Origin: Platanthera guangdongensis
Taxonomy: Eukaryota; Streptophyta; Magnoliopsida; Asparagales; Orchidaceae
NCBI GenBank assembly: GCA_039583875.1
Contig: CM077159.1
Location: 394,812-458,811 of the forward strand
DNA: 64,000 nt
Direction: 5' to 3'
Shown here: piece after piece, positions 54,548 to 64,000 of the stretch
How positions within the stretch are numbered: position 1 is the first letter of the stretch
How the letters are laid out: every line of letters starts with the position of its first letter
Translations under genes and position numbers: made by a program
The notes under the pieces: model-generated
Seen by the model: only the letters and a program-made list of their open reading frames with translations
What the model was told of the DNA's origin: nothing
The model's database searches: none

Positions 54548-55915
54548 TTGTTTATAAATGAGTCCGTTAATTTTGTTGCCAATCAAAACAGGGGAGTGCC
54601 TTACGGGAATACTTACAACCCGAGGGTGAGAAATCACCCCAACTTTTCTTGGAATCCTAACACATCTGGCCAAAGATGGCAACCGGGGCAGCATCAAAAC
54701 GATGCGTATGCTTCCGGAAGCCAACCGAGGCCGCCTCAACCGAATTATTCCCAAGGGCCCCCCGTCGTTAAGAAAAGTTCTTTGCAAGAGATGTTTGAGA
54801 AGTTCGTTGAGATTTCCCAAACCAACATGACAAATCAGGCCGCCTCGATGCGCAAACTGGAGGCATAATTGGGCCAATTAGCTCAAGTGGTTTCCGAGCG
54901 CACCCAAGGCACCTTACCGAGTAACACCGAAAAGAACCCCCATGAACAGTGTAAGCGCCTTGAGGAGGACAATTCGGGAAACCGCAACGAACTTGTCATC
55001 AATTGTAAAATCAATAACATCGAAACTCCAGCATTATGCAATTCCGGGGCGTCCAGCAACATCCTCACTTTGCAAGATGTTGCGAAGATGCACTTATAAG
55101 TGGACATTGAAAATCGGAAATCGCTTATCTTAGCAAATGGCAATTTGGTTGACACTGAGGGAGGTGTTCGGGAAGTTGAACTCGAGGTTAACGACAAAAG
55201 TATCACCACTGACTTCTAGGTTTTGGGACCACAGGACAATAACTCCATTTCTATATTAGGAGTCCCATTCCTAACAGCCAGCAACGCATCCCTCGACTTT
55301 TCTAAAGGCCGTGTCACTTGGCCAAACGAAGAGTCCACCCTCGATAACACATCCATATATTCTTCTCCCATCCAAAATAACAATTCTCTGAGTGTCACAG
55401 ATATCAAGCTGGATTCAGGTCTCTCCGCATTGGAAGCACATCTGGAGGCGACGCCAAAGAAAGGACTCCCTCAGGAAGTCGATGAGAAGCAAGAGCTACT
55501 GGTCCATGAAGGGATCAATTGTACCAAAGCCACGACTACCGTTCTACTGCCAGCCAACTCTGTTGTTGAGCATGGCGAACCAAGTTTTATTCGGGAGAAA
55601 TCCCTGGACACTAATTTTTATAATTCTGTTAAGCGATTTGTAGCTTGGGCAGATCTGGTTGCCGTCATGGTGCCGGATAGGCTGCCACAAACCACGACAC
55701 CAAGAAACCCCACAGCCTACCTCCATTGGAAGTCTCCCACAGTGGAGAAACTGAAAGAGGCCAAGCGTTTACGCAGAGAGCGCTACGCTGCCTTCCGGCG
55801 TGAGGAAGAGTGCACTCGCAGTAATGGGACAATGCCTACCCCGAATGCAAAAAGGCAATCTGCTGTTCTCTCGCATCCCACCGGAGAGATTTACCATAAA
55901 TCTACTTATAGCTGA
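54548..55915 (+). pseudogene. V gag C terminus and protease remnant
   Basis: 54548-54868 is the gag tail (NHPNFSWNPN, LQEMFEKFVE), 54869-55099 the linker (QGTLPSNTEKNP) and the protease active site, and 55223-55915 the protease C-terminal part (ISILGVPFLTASNASLDF) followed by a charged tail (RRERYAAFRREEE). Stops at 54866, 55097 and 55217 break it. The active-site loop reads ALCNSGASSN, Asn replacing the catalytic Asp. Downstream RT, RNase H and integrase are absent. Confidence 0.8.
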
Positions 55916-57786
55916 TTGCACCACCCTCATTCCTCTTTCCATCCTCTTTCCATCCTCTTTCTCGCTACTTGTTGAATGCTGGTTGCTCTACTTTTGATTT
56001 TGTTTCCATTTTTCTACTGCCAAGAACTCTCTTTTTGAACTGCTAATACAGGTATTTGGTCCACCTTAAGGACGATAAACAAAAGGGCTTTCGGAAGACA
56101 ACCCGAGTTGGACCGTTTGGTCCTATGCTGTGTTTTGATTTCTTTTTATATATTCATGTTTCCATATTTTGTTTGGCTGACATCCTTTAATCACAGGTGC
56201 AGGAATATTTGAGGTGCGATAACTTGACCCCACTTGGACATCTCATTGCACGACTGGTATGCTCAATGTTGAGCATAGGTACTTCCTACCCTAGCTTTTT
56301 ATCATTTTTGACATGCTGATTTTTACTAGTTGTCGACTTTACGTCTGGGGGGGAGAGCATGCCTGTGGTCACTACACCACACTTTCTGTTGCATACCAGT
56401 TTCTTGTTTACTTATTTCTTGATTTATGTTGCACACACTAAATCACCCACACGAGTGCGCTCTTACCCACGCGCACAACCCGAGTCAAATTTATTGTTTT
56501 TGTGTCAACTTTAAAATAGTGGTATTGGCTTAGGATTTAAGAATTGAGTAGTTCGAAACTCATGCAGTGCTCCTAATCGAATACTCATGGTTTGTGTAGA
56601 TTTAGGATAGAATTAATTTTTCTTTATGCTCGTAGATTTATCTTTTTTTGCAACCGTAACTATTGTTTGTACTGCTCAAAATCTGAATCTGGGGTAATCG
56701 AACGATAATGTAGGAATGTGTGTAGCCGCCACTAGACTCATATTGCTCGAGTCGGGAGGAAGGATCATCTTTCTCGGTGGCTAACAACTTGCCCTAAGCT
56801 ACTCTCGAAGCATTGGTGCGGTTAGTCAAGCGTGAGCATGACATAGGCCTTCCTTTTGGCTAGTTTGAGCCTTGTTTTAGCCTTTCCTACCTGTTAACCG
56901 TTGCATGCCAAATTTGTGCCTACCCTTCCTTTGATCTAGCTCCACTCACTTTCACCAAGACCTGAAGCTAAACCCACCATCGCAATCAAATGCTTGAGCT
57001 GATTTGTATTTTCTGTTTGCCGAGGTTGTGATAAGTGGACATTGTTTTTGGGGGTGCTGAATTCATTCACATTTTGATTGCTCCGTTTGGGGATTGCCAG
57101 CGCTACAAAAGAAAAAAAAATTTAACAAAATAATAAAACGCCAATAAGCGCAAAAGAGAAAAATATGAAAGAATTGCTTTGAGATTTCGATCCCCATCCT
57201 CTTTATTGATTTTGGTCGGGTTCAGCCGTGTTCACACCCGGTTTTCAAGCTAAGTCTGGGGGCGTGTGTCCCGTTCATTTCTAAGTGGCTGTATTGGTTT
57301 GGGTTTTATTCGCTCGCTTTGGTTGCATAGAGCCTTCATGTTTATCTTTGACTACCCAGCCTTCGCCTAAGCCCCATTGTATCCTACAAGTCCTACTGAT
57401 TCACGCTTGAGTCTCACCTGCGCCGTGGAGAGAGTGTGAACGTGCAAGCATATGGTCCCCGACATTGGTGGATTCCTTTGGAGGTGATCCTGAGTCCCGA
57501 ACTTTGGCAATGCTCACCTTAGTGGCCTGCCTACTTTCTTCCTACACATGATCGCAAGATCCTCCAGAATTCTAATTTTGAGCAATTACAATATTTATTT
57601 ACGTCTGTCGAATAGTTTAAACTATGTCATATAATTAAAAAGTTTTTCTATTATCTCTTCTATTCCCATGATGTATTTGATTTCTCGTCTTACTTCTTTT
57701 TGAAATTTCTGAGCGAGTTAGCTATTTTCTAGTCCACAGAGTGATGATTTGCTCGGGACGTGCAAATGGTTAAGTATGGGGGTGTG
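55916..57786 (+). other. V internal 1 long 3' UTR with conserved blocks
   Basis: Non-coding. Two blocks (about 56705-56845 and 57425-57545) are strongly conserved with internal 2. A stem-loop (56259-56265 with 56270-56276) and three PPT-like tracts are present (cgtctgggggggag about 56342; aagtctgggggcg about 57253; aagtatgggggtg about 57773), the last directly before LTRb. Confidence 0.75.
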
Positions 57787-59223
57787 ATGAGTCCATATTT
57801 TATACTGATTTTTGGACTCATCTGGGCTAGTTTTATCATCTTAGCACTATACTTGAGAGCCTTTATTGCTTCTATGTGCTTATGTACCTATTTCCACGAT
57901 TAAGTGCACTGTAGGCTCGTTTCTGTGTGCTTTCCGAGTTTTGTATTTTTGTTATTCTTTAGCCCAATCTCGGGGATGTGGTGTGCATGTTTTGGTGGCC
58001 TATCTGCCTCTTCTGCTGGTGCAGGGGTCGTGTGCGTGCTCCGGAACCGCTCGGGAGACACCAACGATGCAGGAATACTGCGCACGACCACTGGACTTAT
58101 TGCGCACGACCACTGGTCGTGCGCCACTGATTGTGCGCATTACACTCCCTTTTCCTAATCCTGTCTAGGTAATCGCACGAGCACTGGCCATATTGCGCAT
58201 GACCACTGGTCGTGTGCCACTGCTCGTGCTCATATATGCTGATGCTTCTTGTCCAGGTTGCATGTCTATTTGGAAAAGTGGCACGATCATCGACCGACAG
58301 TGCGCACGACCACTGGTCGTGTGCCACTGATCGTGCGCACTGCTTCTGCTGCCTCTGTATTTAAAGCCCTGCTCCGCGATTTAGGTCAATGCCTGTCATC
58401 TACTGCGATCGGAGAGTGCGCGGGAATCGCCATTTCTCTTCTCCAGCTGCTCCATCACCTCCACCTTTGTCGGGAGGCCATTGCCAACTACTCCGAAGCT
58501 TTTCAACTCTCCGGCGAAGCCCTCGGCCATTGATGACTTCAACTCCAAGCTTTCCTCCGGAGTTGGTGAAGTAGACAACCTAGAGAACGGACTTAAAGGC
58601 CTTCGAGGTGACAGCTCGTTGGTACTGGAAGCCTCCTTGGACTGAGCCCGGAAGTGGATTGACAACTCGCTACTCCGGCCACGACCCGGGGTGGATCTTC
58701 ACTCTCTTTTGGTTAACTCCTCTTCCCCTTCCTCTGTAGTATGAATGTTTTGAGCAGTGTAATGAACATTTCCATCCATGAACATCGAGTTTATTTTATA
58801 GCTAATGGAATGTTAGTATTTTCTTCTGCTTGTGAGTATTGTCTGTGAATGTGCCTCGCTCACCACACATCCACGCCATTCCCGTGTCTTATCCGATTAC
58901 ACTCCACACAAGAACACCTCAATCCATTAGCTTCCCTTCCACTTTCCCAGCTGAAGTTCGGCATCGCGGCCGACAAACACACTCCACCTTGCGAAGCGGT
59001 GCCGTCCACCCGCATAGCTTTTACTAGTTTAGTAGATCAAACATCCACAATCTCCCAAGTCCTTTATTTCCTCTTTTTTCTTTTTATAACTCTCATAACG
59101 ATATTCTCTGTACTGTTGCCGTTCTATGCTAATTGCATTCCTCAAGATACCGACACTCGGGGATTTATTCCCAAAACTTTATTACTTGTGCGACCGGTGT
59201 GCTTGCCGATTTACACGCATCAA
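57787..59223 (+). repeat. V LTRb (internal, diverged LTR)
   Basis: Begins TGATGAGTCC after a PPT and ends ...cacgcATCA. It has the same start hairpin with compensated bases, the GCGCACGACC/TCGTGCGC array (about 58080-58345), a TATTTAAAG box at about 58359 and LTR-end sequence (ttacttgtgcgaccggt) shared with LTRa. Much more diverged than LTRa from LTRc, so it comes from a related subfamily. No intact PBS follows: aagtttttgg runs into aaacggatattgg. Confidence 0.8.
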
Positions 59224-61056
59224 GTTTTTGGAAACGGATATTGGAACAGTTACCTGTGCATTTTTCTTTTCATAGACCCATTGGCTAGAACCTTTTCATA
59301 GCCGAATAAGTCATGCTGGGATGACAATAACCCCAGTACTTATCTTTTATTTTCTGCAATTTTTATTTTTCATGTCTATTTTAGTTTTAGTATTTATTTG
59401 TATTTTGTATAGTTTTCTTTTGTTTTTGCGGATCTCACCCCTGCAGGTATTCTTGGCAAATTGCATTGGCAAGGTTGTGATTCTTCATATGCCGGGCCTG
59501 CTTCAGGTTTCCACGCGTCTTCTGGTATGCTCACTAGCTGAGCATTGGGTAACCTCTTCCCTTAGCTCTTTATGATTTTTAATTTCTCCATCATATGATG
59601 TGTCGTTTAGTTTAAGTCTGGGGGAGAGTCAGTTTTGTTACCTTTTGCACGTGCACATCTCATGTTCATACTATAAGCCTTTATAGTTTTATTTTGATTA
59701 GTTCATTGCACTACACACCACTGCACCCACATGAGCGCGTGCTTAGTTTTTTGCTTGATGCGAGTTAAACTCGTTTCTTTTGTTAGATTCGGGAAAATTA
59801 TGGTGCTGGCTTAGGATTGTGAGACAGAGTAAAATGTTGACCTTGTTGTGTTTCAAGTCAACTGCTCTCGTCTCGTGTAGAAATTTGAGTAGATTAAATT
59901 TTTCTGTATGCTTATAGTTTTATATTTTTCTATTTACGTAAAGACTTTTTATTCTACTCAAAAGTTGGTGAATCCGGTATGAATCAAACGGTAGTGTAGG
60001 GATGTGTGTAGCCGCCACTAGCCTCATTTTGCTCGAGTTGGGAGGAAGGATTATCTTTCTCGGTGGCTAAGAACTTGCCCCAAGCTACTCTCTAAGCATA
60101 GGTGCATGGTTAGTCAAGCGTAAGCGTGATGTAGGCCATCATTTTGGCCCGTTTGAGCTTTGTGCCGTTCCTAACGTCTTGTCCTCGCTAGCCCCATTGT
60201 GCCTACCCTTCTTTTGATTTAGCTCCACCTTCATTCACCAAAGCCCCATAGCCTATCCTAGTCGCACACCCAAGTCGAGTTTAGTGTTTTATATTTTCAT
60301 GTTGGGATGTGATGTGGTGTTATTATTTATGAAAATGTGGAAGTGCTCCCAAGTTTATATCTGCTGAATTGTGCCAATAAAATGAAGAAAAAGAAAAAAA
60401 AAGAGAAAAATATTTGTAAAGAAAAAAAAGAAGTGAAAAGAAAAAGTTTAAATTGAAAATCTTTATGGAAATGTGATTATATTTGGAGTAGGCGGTGCAC
60501 ACACCCATTTGTTCAAAGTTAAGTCTGGGGGTGTGGTGCACCCGCATTTATTTTGGTTAGCTGATGAATTCTTTCTTTGATAGCTCATTTGGGTTAGGTG
60601 CATAACCTTCCTTTTTATCATTGTTTACCTCACCATAACCCAAGCCCCGTGATTATCCTAAAGTCCTACGGATTTGCGCTTGAGTCTAACTAGTGCCGTG
60701 CAGAGAGTGTGAACGGGCAAGCGTATGGTCCCCGACATTGGTGGATTCCTTTGGAGGTGATCCTGAGCCCTGATCTTTGGCAAAGCTCACCTTAGTGGTC
60801 TGCCTACTTTCTTCCTATGTGTGACCGGTTGATTCATCGTGATTTTATTTTTGAGTAGTGATAAAATTTTGATACGCATTGTGAAAAATATAAAAAATCT
60901 TGCATACTTAGAAATTTTCTCTATTGTATTTTTACGCACGCGAGCATGCGACTTCGCATGGTACTTTGTTTTTCAATTTCTTTGTTAGCTAGTAATTTTC
61001 CCTATCTGCTTAGATTTTGTTTGCTCGGGACGCGCAAATAGTTAAGTTTGGGGGTG
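59224..61056 (+). other. V internal 2: ORF tail plus 3' UTR
   Basis: Begins with the last 18 codons of an ORF (KRILEQLPVHFSFHRPIG, TAG at about 59286), identical but for a few bases to the foreign segment in X ORF3. The UTR follows, with the same stem-loop (59527-59545), conserved blocks (about 59995-60135, 60700-60820) and PPT-like tracts (about 59612, 60522, 61045), the last before LTRc. PBS, gag and pol are deleted. Confidence 0.75.
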
Positions 61057-62627
61057 TGATGAGTCTGATTTATATAGGGTTTTTCAGACTCATCTGGGCT
61101 AGTTTTCACGCGTTTGCACTTCACTTTTAGTTCTATATCATTCATATTTCATCTTATCTTTATTTCCATAGGAAATGCACATTTATGCCCGTGGTTGTGT
61201 ATTTTGTTATTCTTATAGTCTGTACTCCTTTGTGTGATTGCCTGGAATGTCTGCACATATCAGTGATTGGTTTTTCCTTTCGGTACAGGGGATGTGTGCG
61301 TGTTCCGGGATGGTTGTGAAACAGGAATACTGCGCACGATCATGGGATCTAATGCGCACGACCACTGGCCGTGCGCCCCTGATCGTGCGCACTACTCTTC
61401 GTTTTCCAAAATCAGCCTGGGGTAAGCGCACGACCACTGGACATAATGCGCACAACCACCGGTCGTGCGCCACTGATCGTGTGCATTGATTCCTCTTTTC
61501 TGGAGTCTTGTCTGGGGTAATCGCACACCATTGAACTTAGTGCGCACAACCACTGGTCGTGCGTCACTATTCATGCGCGTTATCCCAGTTCTTCTTCCTG
61601 TTCTTCCATGCTAGTGTGCACGAGAACCGGACATAGTGCGCACGACCGCTGGTCGTGCGCCTGTGATCGTGCGCATTGTTCATTTCTGCTTTGTATAAAT
61701 AGTGCAGGTCTCGCCCTAATTCAAGAGAGGATCCAGAGCTCGACATTTCTCTGCCGTTTTCTGCCTTCTCCGTCGTTCCCCTTCATCTTCCACCCTATGG
61801 AGGTGCTCCGGGCAAGCTTTCACCGCCAAATCCAAGCCGGAGCTTCCTCTCGGCCTTCTCCTTCATCTGTGTGCTTCAAGTAGGATTTGACGCCATAGCC
61901 ATCAAGCAAAGGAAAGCTAGCAAACTTCGTCCGCTATCGTGAGACGAAGAAGACGGGCCATTGGAAGGTGGTGACAGCCCTTCTCTAACCCGGATGCAGT
62001 TGAGGACCGAGCTTGGATGCGGAATGACAACCCGACGATTCCAACCGTGAATCCTCAGCAAGACTTCGGATTCGGTCGATCTCTTGACTTGTTCTTGCTT
62101 TATTGTTGAATATTGGTGTTTAACTTTATTTATATTGATGAAGTATGCTTAGTTTGTAAAATGTTTTTGTACAATCATGTCTATGTGATTTTGTATGTTT
62201 TCGTTATTTACTTGAGTTGCGACATATTCCATCCACCACCATCCAACCTTGCCGCACTAGCAATTGCTAGTGGCGTGCGTAGCGAAGAGGTGCTCACGAC
62301 CCTCATTCCACTATTCTAATCACCTCATCCGCTAGCCTTCTCATCCATCCGCCCCGTGATTCGGTGCATAGCGGCCCGACTAGTCTTCCATCCCTCCTGG
62401 CAAAGCATCGCATAGCGGCGTTGCATACGAGTAGTTGTTAGCCTTTTATTTTCTGTTTCCGCAAACATCAAAACCCCCCTTAGTTAGCTCCAACCTGAGG
62501 ACTTCAATCTCAAGTCCTCCTCGAAATTAACTCCACCTTACCGTGTTCCTTGAGAGATCGATACTTGGGAAAGCCCCCATTTTATATTACTTGTGCGACC
62601 GGTTCACTGCCGTGATCTTAAGCATCA
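61057..62627 (+). repeat. V LTRc (3')
   Basis: Collinear with LTRa over the full length with scattered, mostly C/T and G/A changes and few small indels. Array at about 61330-61680, TATA box at 61694-61701. It ends AGCATCA before ccata. Confidence 0.9.
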
Positions 62628-62632
62628 CCATA

Positions 62633-64000
62633 CTACGCATCCATGTGCTCCTTGTTAATCTTTGCTGGGTATGATACTACTGGTTGATAATATATTAGTT
62701 GTGCATTCATCTCGCTTGGTCCTTTGCCGCTAGACTCCACTTGGTGTGCTTCCTTCGTAATCCTTGGGTCTTGTAACTCCTTTCCGCTCCTCAATTGAAT
62801 GTCTTTTGCATGCTCCCTAGGATTTGTCTCAGTATTTCCTGGAAGTGTTCCTTGTTGCCATTCAGAAACCATCCTTGCAAGCTATCCAATCTGATTCTCC
62901 AAATTTCGAATCGAGTCTTCTTGATTCTGGAAGGCTACATCGGTAGTTTGCATGAACTTGGTAAGCACATCTTCCAATATAGGCTTCCTTGGTTCCGGTT
63001 GTTGTTGTTGTCCAAACATAGGTTGCTTCCCTTGGTTGTCTTGTCTTCACCAAGAGAAATTGGGGTGGTTCCTCCACCCAGGATTATATGTAGAACTATA
63101 TGGGTTGTTTGCTTGGTTGAATGAAGGTCTAATATTGTTGCCCATATAGTCAACATGCTCTTGTACTGAAGGTTCACAACTAGGCATTCCATTACATGAA
63201 TGGTCCCATTGTTGAGGTGCCATGGAGGGTGTTGCTAAGGTAAGGATGTCCATCTTTTGGTGAAGCTTCTCCACTTGAATGGCTAAGGCAGTGACATCAT
63301 CCACTTCATACATTCCTGCGGGCTTACTAGGCATTTGTCTTACGGTAGTCCATTGATAGTTGTTCATAGCCATGTCTTCTATCAACAGCTGAGCCGCTTC
63401 AGGTGTCTTGTTATTCAAAGTGCCTCCACTAGCCGCATCTATCATCTGTTTAGTGGCTGGATTGATACCATTGTAAAAAGTCTGAATCTGAAGCCATGAA
63501 GGTAGAGCATGGTGGGGACATCTCCTCAAAATGTCCTTGAATCGTTCCCATGTATCATACAACGATTCAGATTCCAACTGCATAAACATAGAGATGTCAT
63601 TCGTTAGCTTCGCAGTCTTTTCCGGTGGGAAATACTTAATCAAAAACATCTCAACCATCATATCCCAAGTAGTAATCGACCCTCTAGGTAACGAATTCAA
63701 CCACTGCTTCGCCTTATGCCGCAACGAGAATGGAAATAATCTCAATCGAATGACATCATTGGAAACACCATTGATCTTGAATGTGTCACATATCTCCAGG
63801 AATCCAGCCAAGTGGGTGTTATGATCCTCATCTTGCAGGCCATCATACTGGACATACTGTTGAACCATCTATATAACAGTAGGCTTCAACTCGAAGTTAT
63901 TGATGACTATTGGCGGTCTAACGATGCTTGACCTAGTTCCTTGGAGATTAGGTCTAGCAAAGTCAGATATAGTTTGCTCGTTCTGATTGGCCTTGGTGTC
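62633..64000 (-). pseudogene. Athila gag, copy X (runs off right edge)
   Basis: Right side of the V insertion. 62872-62633 is the gag-protease linker (QQGTLPGNTETNP), and 63868-63047 carries the capsid-like domain (ICDTFKINGVS, LRLFPFSLRHKAKQWLNSLP, MIDAASGGTLNNKTP) and tail (NNPYSSTYNPGWRNHPNFSW). A TAG just upstream of 63868 replaces the CAG of Z, and a TGA ends the tail at 63047. The N terminus continues past 64000. Confidence 0.85.

Larger units (their letters stand above)
51863..62627 (+). mobile_element. Athila-like retrotransposon V: three LTRs, gag only (10,765 bp)
   Basis: Flanked by ccata (51858-51862 and 62628-62632). Outer LTRs are LTRa 51863-53434 (1,572 bp) and LTRc 61057-62627 (1,571 bp); a third, diverged LTRb occupies about 57787-59223. 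Internal 1 has a PBS, gag and a protease remnant but no RT, RNase H or integrase; internal 2 has only an ORF tail and UTR. It is on the plus strand, opposite to its host element X. Mobilisation would have needed another element's enzymes. Confidence 0.88.
44668..64000 (-). mobile_element. Athila-like element, copy X, internal region (interrupted by V; runs off right edge)
   Basis: Internal region from the PPT at LTR2 through ORF3, integrase, RNase H-RT and protease to 51862, then after V (51863-62627) through gag to the window end. Its 5' LTR lies beyond 64000. Confidence 0.85.

Noticed and set aside
57787..59223. LTRb as a solo LTR with its own insertion site
   Set aside because: No target duplication is seen, and it is bounded by a PPT on the left and an ORF/UTR remnant on the right, so it is part of a tandem structure.

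Overview
This window is plant (angiosperm) nuclear DNA from a repeat-dense, probably heterochromatic region. I see no intact host gene. The evidence is a nested stack of plant LTR retrotransposons (Ty1/copia Sirevirus-like, Ty3/gypsy Athila-like and Ty3/gypsy Tat-like), a CACTA DNA transposon carrying pieces of host genes, a Tourist-like MITE and a 5S-rRNA-derived Cassandra-like TRIM cluster. Nearly every reading frame is broken, and most in-frame stops look like CAG, CAA, CGA or TGG codons changed by C-to-T or G-to-A, the signature of methylated-cytosine decay. Species cannot be fixed from sequence alone.

Layout. (1) 1-6247, minus strand: 5'-truncated copia element with the gag zinc knuckle, pol, an array of GTGTCGACAC palindromes, a TATA box and a long env-like ORF that runs off the left edge. 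(2) 6248-64000, minus strand: a tandem array of three Athila-like internal regions that share LTRs. Copy Z is 6248-17926, then LTR1 (17927-18421 continued at 32380-33310); copy Y is 33311-43057, then LTR2 (43058-44667); copy X is 44668-64000 and runs off the right edge. Each internal region reads gag, protease, RT-RNase H, integrase, ORF3 on the minus strand.

Insertions into that array. A CACTA element (10807-15950) lies in a duplicated integrase segment of Z and holds exons resembling ArgJ, CWC27 and TSR1, plus a MITE. A 13,953-bp Tat-like element W (18422-32374, plus strand, TSD ctaga) split LTR1; it has 17 tandem 115/148-bp repeats and two multi-exon antisense genes. A palindromic Cassandra-like cluster (33338-34661, TSD tgttt) sits in the Y UTR, and the empty site is visible in X. 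A second Athila-like element V (51863-62627, plus strand, TSD ccata) interrupts X; it has three LTRs and no RT or integrase.

Main theme. Each retrotransposon family carries its own array of CpG-containing palindromic or inverted motifs just upstream of a TATA-like box, both in LTRs and before internal accessory genes: GTGTCGACAC (copia), ACACGGGT/ACACGGCCGTGT (Athila X/Y/Z), GCGCACGA/TCGTGCGC (V) and, more weakly, TCTCGCC (W). In the Athila family the same motif occurs at the LTR promoter and before ORF3. I infer family-specific recognition, possibly by the accessory proteins of unknown function; this is the best candidate here for an undescribed system. All counts are by eye.
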